Under the pieces are notes generated by a model. It searched no databases. It saw nothing but the letters and a program-made list of their open reading frames with translations, and had not been told where the DNA came from. Source: Zeugodacus cucurbitae (taxonomy: Eukaryota; Arthropoda; Insecta; Diptera; Tephritidae). From it: a stretch of 64,000 bases of DNA. A program made the position numbers and the translations under genes. Below, piece by piece: positions 10,053 to 22,303 of this stretch (within the stretch, counting starts at the first letter, position 1; every line of letters begins with the position of its first letter). The DNA lies in assembly GCF_028554725.1 (NCBI RefSeq), contig NC_071668.1:41120501-41184500 (forward strand), given 5' to 3'.

Positions 10053-12028
10053 CCCACAAAAATCATGTGTCGATTCTTTCACTTGATTTTTTAAAAGCTT
10101 TTGATCGTATTGGTATACACGTGGTATTAAGGCAGCTCAGAAAATGGAAAGTCGGCTCACATATATATAACTTTGTTAAATCTTTTCTCACTAAACGTAA
10201 AATTAGTGTACTTGTTTCTAATGTCCGATCCTCTATACTTCCTCTTGATAATGGAACACCCCAAGGTTCCCCCCTTTCAGTCATTCTTTTTATTATCGCA
10301 TTTGATGAAATCAGTACAATTTTATCTGACTTCCCTAATATCAGTCACCAAATCTATGCTGATGATTTAATATTATTTTCTAATGCCTCCGATTTGTCCG
10401 TTGTTACGTCTTCCTTTTCTAGAATCATATCCCTCTTAATCCACTGGTCTGGTTCTTCGGGCACGTCAATTTCTTCCTCTAAATCTAAGTTATTACATAT
10501 TTGCAAGAAACATCATTGTAATACACCCACACTTACCGTTAATAATATAAATTTAATCTGTACACATAGTTTTAAGTTCCTAGGCTTAATATTAGACTCT
10601 AAGTATTCATTTAAGCAACATTGTCAATATGTAAGAAAAAGACTATTTGTTAACTTAAACATAATCAAGTATCTTTCATGTAAGCGCTCACTCATTGGCC
10701 CGGCTCTACTGGTAAAGGTCACCAAAGCTCTCATCTTATCAATAATTAATTACGGCTTAGAAATATATGGACACCATTCAAAAAATCATATTAAGCTGCT
10801 TGCCGCTCCGTATCATTCTGCTGCCCGTCGTTCAATTCGTGCGTTTCCAACATCTCCGATAAAAAACATATTGCCTGAATCTGGACTTCCTTTTTTAAAA
10901 GACATTATTGAAGATAGCTTATATAAACTCTATCCTAAGCTCGTAATCAATCCCAGTTTTATTCTGAAAAAGGATTTCCACTCAGCTCTGACACGTATAC
11001 GATCGCCAAAGATTCAATCATCGTTATACAAATGCGCCATGTTTGTTAAAGAAAATGAGTTAACGCATAAAATAGCTTTACCCTGGAATATCAAACACCC
11101 CCCGTGGCGTGTGAATGAAGCCTCATTTGTTTCCGATTTAGTTCAACTACGAAAGAACAATACTTCTAGCAATGTTTATAAAGCCCACTTCCTGAAAGTA
11201 ACAGCTCCTCTCAAATCAGCTGGTTGGAAACTCCTATTCACAGACGGATCAAAAGGAACTCACACCTCCTTCGCTGCAGTTAGTGAAGATGATAACCCTA
11301 TTTCGTATGGCCTGCTATTTTCCTTCTGTTCAATATTTACAGCTGAAGCTACCGCAATTCTTAAAGCTGTTCAATACTCAAAGCTAAACAAAGGAAAATA
11401 TATTATATGTACTGACAGTTTATCCTGCTTTCAAGCTTGAAAAAACAGCAATAACTCCAATTACATCATTTGCGCCATCAGAGACATTTTGATATTGCTC
11501 CCACATAAGCTCAAAATTATGTGGGTTCCCAGCCACTCGGGAATAATTGGAAACATGCTTGCGGACTCAATTGCCAAGGAAATGTGTCACTCTCCCACTA
11601 TAACCTCACCACTTTTCGTTAAGGGCGACATCTACCGGCTCATCGCTCAACTGAGAAGTACCAGTTTAGCTGCTGATTGGGTAATTTACAATCACCATTA
11701 CTCAAGAATTAACCCAAATCGCACGAAACCTAACTTTCCGACCTCTCTGGCAGTCAATCTCATCACTCCGTACATCAGACTCCGCATTGGGCACACTATC
11801 ATTACCAATGCACACCTTCTGGATGGCAGTCGCATCAGCCAATGTCCCTTTTGTGAGTCAACGGTTAGTGTGCTACACCTTCTCGTTTTTTCTCCCGCTC
11901 TGGACAGCCTCAGACTTATAAACTTTAACAACGATGATCCTATTCAGCTTTTAATGAACCCTACTATTAGCAACATATCTAAAATTTACAATTATCTGAA
12001 GGATACAGATCTCCTTCGATGTATTTAA
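10053..12028 (+). pseudogene. I-clade ORF2, RT palm/thumb and RNase H
   Basis: Continues the frame broken at 6782. RT motifs are SLDFLKAFDR (catalytic D), NGTPQGSPLSVILF and QIYADDLILF (YADD). The RNase H domain has LLFTDGSK (D), FTAEATAI (E), CTDSLSCF (D) and VPSHSGIIGNMLADSIAKE (H/D). A TGA at 11438-11440 interrupts RNase H between the third and fourth motifs. The C-terminus has CPFCESTVSVLHLL, a cysteine/histidine motif usual after RNase H in these elements. The stop at 12026-12028 is followed by a short 3' UTR. Confidence 0.85.
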
Positions 12029-12260
12029 ACTAGTTTCTATTTTTCCCACCAGTCAGCCGAAAGCCTATGATGCTAGCGCTGCGTACTTTAGTTTATTTAA
12101 TAATTTGTTTATTATGTAAGCTTTAATAAAATAAAAAAAAATATGAATATGAAGCAGCTTTTACTTCTTGACCTTCGCAACAAAACAATGCAATTGGGAT
12201 ATATGTATGTATCTGGAATGCATTTAACTACTTTCCATCTTTCATCTAAATAATATAAAA

Positions 12261-12833
12261 CTAGCAGACCGCTCCGGCTTCGCACAGGTTTAAACGAACA
12301 TTTCAAAAGTTATACGTTTTTACACAATTATTCACAATTTCCCAGACATATGTATGTACATATGTATAATACTTTCCCGTTTCTTGCGTGTGTTCATTTT
12401 AAAAAAGTAAAATGAGTACAATTCGAACATGAAATCATATTTTATTCGTAATGAGCTAAAACTTGATTACGACCTCTAGTCTTTGTTGTCCGTTGGCTTC
12501 CTCTCTGATTAAGAAGGCGTTCGGAACAAGCCGCTGCACACGCTCCGTACTCGACTCTCTGGCACTCGATTGCGATGCGAAGATAATGGCTTGCAAGACG
12601 ATTTTCAGTTTCAGATTAAGATTCTCCATCAAGGAGTTTTTTTGATACCCTCACCTGGGAACTATTTCCATAGAGTTGAGATTCTAGCAATAAATATGGA
12701 CTATGTTACACTGGGTGAAAGTAATAGCATTCCAATGGTGAAGAGATTTTTGAAATCGGCGCAGAACTTTTTGAGTTTATTCATTACAAACATACATACA
12801 AATCTTTCTCATTATAAAAGTAGTATAGTAATG
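12261..12833 (-). mobile_element. Non-autonomous Helitron (573 bp)
   Basis: The minus strand begins near 12833 with ctatactacttttataatg and the phrase ttgtaatgaataaactcaaa, typical of insect Helitron 5' ends. It finishes with cgaagccggagcggtctg and CTAG (12261-12264) followed by T. No helicase is left. A related 5' part is at 45336-45803. Confidence 0.7.
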
Positions 12834-12839
12834 ATTTTA

Positions 12840-15693
12840 AATCTGATCAGTTGACATTAAATACATTTTAACCCCAGTTATACTACTTTGATCACATTGA
12901 TTAAATGAAAATGCATCGGGTATAACAATCTTTTTGTATTTAGATATCTGCCTTATACTTTCCTTTTGATACTGCTCCGATTTCATCGACAGCTTCTTTT
13001 CCATGGGAACTTCCAAAAAGTTCCATTCTAATGAAGACCATTTTAATTGCTTTGTAAAATCAACCAGGCTTGTTTTTAAGCTATGAACAGTTACCATCAG
13101 AAATAATATATTGTAGAAAAGCAACTAAAGGATTTCATAATTTTAGTTAAGAGATGTATCAAGAAAATAGAATGTTATGCATTAGCTTATCACTTATAAC
13201 AGCAATCGATTTTCTCCTGACAACCTTGTTAAAATGAGCACTTCTATTTTGATTTGTAAGCCTATAATTTTCGCCAAAATTCTATTTGAATAGCTAGTTA
13301 AGTTGAATTTAAAGTGCGGTTTTTGGTTAGATTTAAATAAATAATATAAAAGTATCGAGTATAAAGTATAAGTATTTTTAAATTTGATGATCACGATGTC
13401 GCATTGATTTTTGAACAAGGCTTTTTTTATTTCAATTGTTTACAAATTAATTTACAATAATTAATTAACAATATACATATGATTTTGCGAGCTTTCTGCT
13501 TATATTTCCGATGGACGTTAAAATATAGGATATATGATATGAGAGCAAAAACTTACAGTTATTCGCAATCCCTTACTTTCTTATGCATTTGATTTTGTTC
13601 TTTGTACCCGTATAAAGGGTACAAAGAGCCTGAAGAGGGAAGCGAGTCGCATCTGCAGACCAAAAAAGAAAGAGGCCGAAATGCGTGAGTACGAAGAGCT
13701 TGAGAAGCTGGCAGACAGAGGTAATGCTCGAAAATTTTACGAAAAAATTAAGCGACTTAACGAATGTTTCAAGACCGGAGCATTATCATGTAGGGACCAA
13801 GGAGGTAATCTGGTAACGGATGTCCAGGGCATACTGGGATTATGGAGGGAACACTTCTCCGACCTGCTGAATGGCAGTAAAGGTACAACACCAGGAGTTG
13901 GCGATCCCTATTCCCCCGATGACGATGGAATAGATGTTCCATTACCCGACCATGAAGAAATTCGAAAAGCAATTACCCGCCTGAAGAGCAACAAAGCGGC
14001 GGGACTAATAGATTACCGGCCGAGCTATTTAAATACGGCGGCGAAGAACTGATAAGGTGCATGCATCAGCTTCTTTGCAAAATATGGTCGGAAGTAAGCA
14101 TGCCCGACGATTGGAATCGCAGTGTGCTCTGCCCAATCCATAAAAAGGGAGATCCCACAAACTGTGCCAATTACCATGGGATAAGCCTCCTAAATATCGC
14201 CTATAAGGTTCTATCGAGCGTACTGTGTGAAAGACTTAAGCCCACCGTCAACAAACTGATTGGACCTTATCAGTGTACTTTAGACCTGGAAAATCAACAA
14301 CCGACCAGATATTCACCATGCGCCAAATCTTGGAAAAGACCCATGCAAATAGGATCGACACTCACCACCTTTTTGTCGATTTTAAAGCTGCTTTCGACAG
14401 CACGAAAAGGAGCTGCCTTTATGTCGCGAAGTCTGAATTTGGTATCCCCGCAAAACTAATACTGTGTAAGTTGACGTTGAGCAACACCAAGCTCCGTCAT
14501 GATTGGGAAGGACCTCTCCGAGCCGTTCGATACCAAACGAGGTTTCAGACAAGGTGACACACTATCGTGAGATTTCTTAAACCTGATGCTGGAAAAATAA
14601 TACGAGCTGCAGAGCTAAATAGAAAAGGTACAATCTTCTACAAGAGTGCAACAACCGCGCGGTTTGTTCTGCTTTTTCCCGCATGGGTAAGGATGCGAAG
14701 CGAATGGGTCTGGAGGTGAATGAGGACAAGACGAAATATCTCCTGTCATCAAGCAAACAGTCGGCGCACTCGCGTCTTGGCTCCCACGTCACTGTTGACA
14801 GTCATAACTTCGAAGTTGTAGATAATTTCGTATACCTGGGAACCAGTATCAACAACACCAATAATGTCAGCCTCGAAATCCAGCGCAGAATAACCCTTGC
14901 CAACAGGTGCTACTTTGGACTGAGTAGGCAATTGATCAGTAAAGTCCTCTCTCGACTAACCAAAATCAAACTCTACAAGTCGCTTATCATTTCCGTCCTG
15001 CTTTATGGTGCAGAAGCTTGGACGATATCAACATCAGATGAGACGACACTCGGAGTTTTCGAGAGGTAAATTTTGCGCAAGATTTACGGACCATAGAACA
15101 TTGGCAACGGCGAATACCGCTGACGATGGAACGATGAGCTGTACGAGTTATACGACGACATTGACACAGTTCAGCGAATAAAAAGACAGCGGCTACGCTG
15201 GATAGGTCATGTTGTCCGAATGGACGAAAACACTCCAGCCCTGAAAGTGTTCGATGCAGTACCCGCCGGAGGAAGCCGAGGAAGGGGAAGGCCTCCACTC
15301 CGTTGGAGGGACCAGGTGGAGAGCGACCTGGTTACACTTGGAATCTCCAACTGGCGCCGAACTGCGAAGGAAAGAGAGGAGTGGCGCGCTCTCATCGATT
15401 CGGCTATAACCGGTTAAACGGTTGAACGCCAATCACATACATACCCGTATAAAGGTTTTACACAGAGCACAAATTAATTAATAATATGTTTCTTTAACAA
15501 TTTTCTCTAAAAAACACATGCAGTATATAAATCGGAATGAGAAAAGTACCTCTTATGCGACTTGGCTTTCGTATTTGGTTATGAATAAATTTAAAATTAA
15601 TTTAATTTAAATAAATTGAAATATTTTCCTATGAATATATGCAAAAACTGTGTAAATCTATTCATGATTAATATTTTGTCTGTGGTGGACCTT
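12840..15693. repeat. Rep-C copy a, interrupted by RTE copy 3
   Basis: Segments 12840-13618 and 15443-15693 match the pieces of Rep-C copy b (18641-18990, 21887-22232, 25301-25690). Shared landmarks include cgattttctcctgacaacct, gacgttaaaatatagg and gtggaccttctgg. The minus strand of 12837-13124 has a 95-codon frame (including KWSSLEWNFLEVPMEKK) that is broken in copy b. It may be a transposase remnant, but I do not recognise it. Confidence 0.7.
13619..15442 (+). mobile_element. RTE copy 3, 5'-truncated (1824 bp)
   Basis: Flanked by a 13-bp target-site duplication acccgtataaagg (13606-13618 and 15443-15455). It encodes the region just before the RT, the RT and the C-terminal tail in several frames. 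A segment carrying the YADD motif is missing near 14640, and stops and indels are scattered (for example in the GFRPGKST block at 14273). The 3' end is the 'aacgccaatcacatacat' type shared with copies 4, 5 and 6. Confidence 0.9.
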
Positions 15694-15810
15694 CTGGCGG
15701 AAATGCCCATGGAGAACATGATAATCGCACACACTTCAACCAAATAAATTATGAACTAAAATGTTTTTTAAATTTGACAGTATGATTTTTTAATAGCTCT
15801 TTATTAGCCC

Positions 15811-16254
15811 TATGATCTAGACAGAAACTTGGTAAAAAAGTAGATAAGAAGTTTACGAAATTTCTATTGGTGCTCGATAGAAGCAACTGAAATGATATGG
15901 TCGGCATATTCACTGGTCACTGTCTTGTGGCGGCGCACGCCTACAAGATGGGGCTGATAGATCGCGAGGACTGCAGGAAATGTCAAGAGCAAGGCACCAG
16001 AGAAACAATGGAGCACCTCTTCTGTGAATGTCCTGCGTTATCAAGACAACGGCTTCAGCATTTTGGGGCTACACATTACGTTAATCTAGAAGAGATTTCG
16101 TTGGTGATGCCACAAAGCCTTTTTAAATTCGCAAAAAGCGCAGGCATCCTAAAGGATGATTACTCCTCATTAACTAAGTGACGGCACACCATCTGGTATC
16201 GCAAAGGCCCAAAACTGGTCTAGGTGTGGCTTTTCTTAGCCTACCAGAGTAGCC
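15811..16254 (+). pseudogene. LINE 3' end with C-terminal zinc motif (I/LOA/R1-type)
   Basis: A 5'-truncated LINE insertion with a clear 10-bp target-site duplication ttattagccc (15801-15810 and 16255-16264). The 94-codon frame from 15897 reads TGHCLVAAHAYKMGL, then CRKCQEQGTRETMEHLFCEC, ending LFKFAKSAGILK. This is the post-RNase H C-terminus with its CCHC motif. The 3' UTR (16182-16254) ends in ttttcttagcctaccagag with no poly-A. The RT and endonuclease are absent. Confidence 0.85.
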
Positions 16255-16336
16255 TTATTAGCCCAACATTTAGTGTTAGGTTGATTTTTTAACGATTTTC
16301 ATGTTCAAGAAAATTAAAAAAAAAAAAACACGGGAC

Positions 16337-17368
16337 AACAAGGAAGGAAGGGCTAAGTTCGGGTGTAACGGAACATTTTATACTCTCGCAATTTATTGAT
16401 GTAATTTTATAAAGATAACACAATTCGTCCCATATATTCGGTATAAAGTTCAATAGAATAACGAAAATCATCATTAATAGTATATGGGGACTGAGGTAAT
16501 ACATAAACCGATTTCACTCGTTTTCACCACCAAGATACAATGTATCGAAGACTATTCGCTCCCTTAATTTAATATTACTTATAATTAGGTATATGGGATT
16601 TGGGGGAAGTTATGACCCGATTTTTACCATTTCAGGTACAGAGAGAAACTGTTATAAGAAAAAAATTCAGAGGGAATGAATTACATAAAAACATCTGAGG
16701 GGTTTACCTATATTTTCGGTGAAAAATTACCCTTAGGCACTGAGTTCTTTATGTTCGACATCAGGGGCCTTGAAAAGTCATGGTTCGATTTGGACAATTT
16801 TTCCACAAGTAATGTCACAGCTCAAATACAGTATTTGTGTAATGTTTTATTCCGCTATCTTCATTTGTTCCTAATGTATATATGTATTATAAAGTGAACG
16901 AATCAAAAGAATTCAAAATTGAGTTATATGGGAAGTAGAGTTGAGTTATTGAGTTATATTCTGACGTTTTTCGTTAGTGAGTTAACGCACTTTTAGTAAT
17001 TTTCAACCTAACCTTTGTATGGGAGGTGGGCGTGGTCCTATGTTCCAAATTTCATTTTCATAACCTTTTTTATGGCTTAGTTATAACACTGTATAGGTTT
17101 TCGGTTTCTACCATTTTGTGGGCGTGGCAGTGAACCGATTTTCCCCATTTTCGAAAGCAATCTCCTCAGGGTGCCAAGGAACATTTGTTCCAAGTTTCAT
17201 TAAGATATCTTAATTTTTACTCAAGTTATCGCTTGAACGGACAGACGGACGGACAGACATCCGGATTTCAAATCCACTAGTCATCCTGATCATTTATGTA
17301 TATATAACCCCATATCTAACTCTTATATTTCTTGGTGACACAAGCAACAGGTTGCGAGAGTATAAAAA
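16337..17368 (-). repeat. Rep-A copy c, inserted in Rep-B
   Basis: The inverted copy starts with aacaaggaaggaagggctaa and the 3' hairpin (one arm mutated) and ends with gttgcgagagtataaaa. Compared with copy e it has a deletion near 17040. The Rep-B empty site around 3230 places both ends. No duplication longer than one or two bases is apparent. Confidence 0.85.
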
Positions 17369-17550
17369 ATGGTAGGCGTTTTTTCAGGCAACGATTCAAA
17401 CGAATTGTGAGACAATATTCAAATGTTTTGGATTTTAGAACGTTGCCCATGGATGCCTTTAAAATTGGTATGAATTTCTCCCAAAAATAATTTATAGTTT
17501 TTTTAATTAAATATTAACCACATTCGCACTGGACATGTCGAACGGTACAG

Positions 17551-18638
17551 TTTTTATACTCTCGCAACAAAAGTTGCTAAGAGGGTATTCTAGTTTTGTT
17601 CACATAATGGTTGTTTGTAAGTCATAAAACTAAACGAGTTAGATATAGGATTATATATATCAAAATGACCACTAATACAAGACTAGTTGAAATCTGGATG
17701 TATGTCCGTCTGTCCGTGCAACGGATAATTTGAGATATCTTAACGAAACTTGAAACACGAATTCCTTGGCACCCTGAGGAGCTTGCTTTCGAAGATGTGC
17801 AAAATCGGACATTGCCACGCCCACAAAATGGCGAAAACCAAAAACCTATAAAGTGTCATAACTACGCCATACATAAAGTTATAAAAGTAAAATTTGGAAT
17901 ATTTGGATGTAATTTTTGAGTAAGTGGGCGTGGCCCCGCCCCAAATCGGGGTATATATAAACCAAATGAAGCTATATAAACCAAACTTTCTGCATTCGGT
18001 TCTCTTACGTACCCCACCACACACCATGAAAATAGTTGAAATCGGACAATAACCACGCCCACCTCCCATACTAAGGTTAGATTGAAAATTACTAAAAGTG
18101 GGTTAACTCACTAACGCAAAACGTCAGAAACATTAAATTTTACATAAAAAATGGCAGATGTAAGCTGCACTCAGATTTTTTTACAACATGAAAAATGGGC
18201 GTGGCGTCGCCCACTTATGGGTCAAAAACCATATCTCACGAATTACTCGACAGATTTCAAAGAAATTCGATGTATAATATTTTCTTGACACCCCGATAAA
18301 ACGAAATCAGTTTACAACCACCACTACTTTCTTTATAACTCAATTTTGAATTCCATCTGATTCCTTCACATTATAATGTATACATAAAGAACCAATGAAG
18401 ATAGCGGAATAAAACTTTACAAACATACTGCATTTGAGGTGTGGCTTCACTTGTGAAAAAATTGTCGAAAACGGATTGTAACTTTTCAAGGCCCCAGATA
18501 TCGAACACGTTGAACAGAAAATATGGTAAAATCTCTCAGATAATTCTATGTAATTCAGAGAAAATTATTTTCTTCTAGTAGTGTGTCTATGTTCCAAAAA
18601 TTATTAAAATCGGGTCACAACATCTCCAAGCTCTTTCC
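17551..18638 (+). repeat. Rep-A copy d, 3'-truncated
   Basis: Begins with tttttatactctcgcaac directly after Rep-B and follows copy e block by block to cacaacatctcc (compare about 1291 in copy a). The last roughly 370 bp, with the subterminal repeat and hairpin, are missing. It abuts Rep-C copy b. Confidence 0.8.
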
Positions 18639-18990
18639 TTTTGATGATTGCTCCCACTCCATCGACGGCTCCTTGCAAAAAAATTCAATTCTAATGAAGA
18701 GCATTTTATTTATTTTATAAAACCAAGTGGCTTGATAAATTTGCTTGTAAACTGAGAACAGTTACCATCAGAAAAGACAAATATTTTAGAAAAGCAACTA
18801 AAGGATTTCTTAATTTTAGTTAACTAAACAGCAAACGATTTTCTCCTGACAACCTTGTTAAAATGAGCACTCTTATTTTGATTTGTAAGCCTATAATTTT
18901 CGCCAAAATCTATTTGAATAGCTAGTTCAGCGGAGTTTAAAGTGCGGTTTTTGCACATATATAAATAAATAATGTAAACGTATCGATTTA

Positions 18991-21886
18991 CATGTATGTA
19001 TGTTATTGGCGTTCAACCGTTTAGCCGGTTATAGCCGAATCTATGAGAGCGCGCCACTCTTCTCTTTCCTTCCCAGTTCGGCGGATTCCAAGTGTAACCA
19101 GGTCACTCTCCACCTGGTCCCTCCAGCGGAGTGGAGGCCTTCCCCTTCCTCGGCTTCCTCCGGCGGGTACTGCATCGAACACTTTCAGGGCTGGAGTGTT
19201 TTCGTCCATTCGGACAACATGACCTATCCAGCGTAGCCGCTGTCTTTTTATTCGCTGAACTATGTTAATGTCGTCGTATAACTCGTACAGCTCATCGTTC
19301 CATCGTCTGCGGTATTCACCGTTGCCAATGTTCTGAGGACCATAAATCTTGCGCAAAATTTTCTTCTCGAAAACTCCGAGTGTCGTCTCATCTGATGTTG
19401 ACATCGTCCAAGCTTCTGCACCATAAAGCAGGACGGAAATGATAAGCGACTTGTAGAGTTTGATTTTGGTTCGTCGAGAGAGGACTTTACTGTTCAATTG
19501 CCTACTCAGTCCAAAGTAGCACCTGTTGGCAAGAGTGATTCTGCGCTGCATTTCGAGGCTGACATTGTTGGTGTTGTTGATACTGGTTCCCAGGTATACG
19601 AAATTATCTACAACTTCGAAGTTATGACTGTCAATAGTGACGTGGGAGCCAAGACGCGAGTGCGTTGACTGTTTGCTTGATGACAGGAGATATTTCGTCT
19701 TGTCCTCATTCACCTCCAGACCCATTCTCTTCGCCTCCTTATCCATGCGGGAAAAAGCAGAACAAACGGCGCGGTTGTTGCTTCCGATGATATCAATATC
19801 ATCGGCACACGCCATCAGCTGTACACTTTTGTAGAAGATTGTACCTTTTCTATTTAGCTCTGCAGCTCGTATTATTTTTTCCAGAAATAGATTGAAGAAG
19901 TCGCCCGATAGTGAGTCACCCTAACTGAAACCTCGTTTGGTATCGAACGGCTCGGAGAGGTCCTTCCCAATCATGACGAAGTTTTTGGAGTTGTTCAACG
20001 TCAATTTACACAGCCGTATTAGTTTTGCGGGGATACCAAATTCAGACATCGCGGCGTAAAGGCAGCTCCTTTTCGTGCTGTCGAAAGCAGCTTTAAAATC
20101 GACAAAAAGGTGGTGTGTGTCGATCCTCTTTTCACGGGTCTTCTCCAAAATTTGGCGCATGGTGAATATCTGGTCAGTTGTCGATTTTCCAGGTCTAAAG
20201 CCACACTGATAAGATCCAATCAGTTTGTTGACGGTGGGCTTTAGTCTTTCACACAGTACGCTCGATAGAACCTTATAGGCGATATTTAGGAGGCTTATCC
20301 CATGGTAATTGGCACAGTTTGTGGGATCTCCCTTTTTATGGATTGGGCAGAGCACACTGAGATTCCAATCGTCGGGCATGCTTACTTCCGACCATATTTT
20401 GCAAAGAAGCTGATGCATGCACCTTATCAGTTCTTCGCCGCCGTATTTGAATAGCTCAGACGGTAATCAATAGGCCCCTGCCGCTTTGTTGATGTTCAGG
20501 CGGGTAATTGCTATTCGAATTTCTTCATGGTCGGGTAATGGAATACCTATTCCATCGTCATCGATTGGGGAATCGGGTTCGCCATCTCCTGGTGTTGTAC
20601 TTTCACTGCCATTCAGCAGGTCGGATTATGTTCCCTCCATAATCCCTGGAAATCGGTTACCAGATCACCATCTTGGTCTCTACATGAGGATGCTCCGGTC
20701 TTGAAACCTTCGTTAAGTCGCTTCATTTTTTTCGTAAAATTTTCGAGCATTACCTCTGCCTGCCAGCTTCTCAAGCTCTTTGTACTCACGCACTTCGGCC
20801 TCTTTCTTTTTTTGTCTGCAGATGCGTCTCGCTTCCCTCTTCAGCTCTCGGTATCTATCCCATCCCGCACGTGTTGTGGTTATTTGCAACGTTGCGAGGT
20901 AGGCAGTCTGTTTTCCCTCCGCTGCGAGACGGCATTCCTCATCGCACCAGCTTGCTTTTTGTCGTCGCCGAAATCCAATTGTTTCGGCTGCAGCGGTACG
21001 CAGTGATTTTGTGATCCCGTTCCACAGTTCCCTTATACCGAGATGCTGATGAGTGCTCTCAGAGAGCAGGAGTGCAAGTCGAGTAGAGTATTTCGTGGCT
21101 GTCTGTTGCGATTGCAGCTTTTCGACGTGGAACCTTCCTTGTGTTTGTTGACGGGCGTTCTTTGCTGTACAGAGGCGGGTGCGTATCTTCGCTGCAACCA
21201 GATAACGGTCCGAGTCTATATTTGGTCCTCGGAGCGTACGCACGTCTAAAACACAGGAGACATGTCTTCCGTCTATCACAACGTGATCGATTTGGTTACG
21301 CGTGTTTCGATGAGGAGACAGCCAAGAAGCTTGTTGTATTTTCTTATGCTGGAATCTGCCCCAGCAAAGTCGATCAGCCTCAGGCCGTTTGGCGCTGTTT
21401 CGTCATGGAAGCTGAATTTTCCGACTGTTGTGCCAAAGACACCTTCTTTACCCACCCTGGCGTTAAAATCGCCAAACACAACTTTTACATCGAGGCGGGG
21501 GCATCGCTCATAGGGGCGTTCTAGGCGCTCATAGAAAGCATCTTTGGTCACATCGTCCTTCTCTTCCGTTGGGGCGTGGGCGCAAATCAGCGATATGTTG
21601 AAGAACCTCGCTTTGATGCGGATTGTGGCAAGACGTTCATCCACCTTGGTGAATGCCAGGACTCTGCGACGGAGTCTCTCTCCCACCACATATACAACAC
21701 CAAATTTGCGCCCACCTTCTTCCGTCCTTGTCCCGTCCATCGCACTTCTTGGATGGCGGTGATTTCAGCCTTTAGTCGTATGAGGACATCAACCAGCTGG
21801 GCAGAGCCACCTTCCCAATTAAGGGTCCGGACATTCCAGGTGCATGCCCTTAAATCATTATCCTTAAAACGTTTGCAGGGGCGTCG
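18991..21886 (-). mobile_element. RTE copy 4, slightly 5'-truncated (2896 bp)
   Basis: Minus-strand pieces encode the endonuclease (21276-21740, 20713-21279), RT (19921-20418 with CGFRPGKSTTDQI) and RT end plus tail (19021-19815 with ADDIDIIGSNN). A short deletion in the endonuclease, a stop at 19921 (GFS* for GFRQGD) and frameshifts inactivate it. In place of LAYADD it has a MACADD motif. The duplication atcgattta / atcgatta (18982-18990, 21887-21894) fits a target-site duplication with one base lost. The 3' end is the catacat type. Confidence 0.9.
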
Positions 21887-22303
21887 ATCGATTACTCAAA
21901 TAAAATTTAAAAAAAAAAAATTTTCAATTTTTAAATTTGATGCTCACGATGTCGCACGTGATCAATTTTAAGTAGTTACAAAATCACAAATCTTTTGATT
22001 TTTGACAAGGCTTTTTTATTTTAATTGTTTATAAATTAACTGTTTATACATGCGAGCTTATTGCTTATTGCTAACAACTGTTACTTTTTGATGCCGCACG
22101 GGACGTTAAAATATAGGATATATGATATGAGAGCAAAAACTTACAATTATTTGCAATCGCATACTTTATTATGTATTTGATTTCGCTCTTTGTATAGAGC
22201 AAAAATTAATTCATAATATGTTTCTTTAATAGCACTGGATCACAAATTTGAATTTGTTTTGTGTTCCACGGATGCCACTATCCAATTTGTATGTGAAATG
22301 GCT

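Larger units (their letters stand above)
3568..12139 (+). mobile_element. I-clade non-LTR retrotransposon, near full length, split by RTE copy 2
   Basis: The order is 5' region, gag-like ORF1 with CCHC knuckles, then ORF2 with AP endonuclease, reverse transcriptase and RNase H, and an A-rich 3' end (12121-12140). RNase H plus the endonuclease-linker phrasing (GSPTHFSTHSSFT, HGSDHFPI, FKTDLADWDKF) suggests the I clade rather than jockey. A candidate 10-bp target-site duplication, aatatgaata, is at 3558-3567 and 12140-12149. Without the 3.26-kb insertion the element is about 5.3 kb, a usual size. Several frameshifts and a nonsense codon make it defective. Confidence 0.8.
15694..17550 (+). repeat. 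Rep-B copy b, split by two insertions
   Basis: Pieces 15694-15810, 16255-16336 and 17369-17550 align in order with Rep-B copy a (3039-3415). A LINE fragment interrupts it at 15811-16254 and an inverted Rep-A copy at 16337-17368. Confidence 0.75.
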
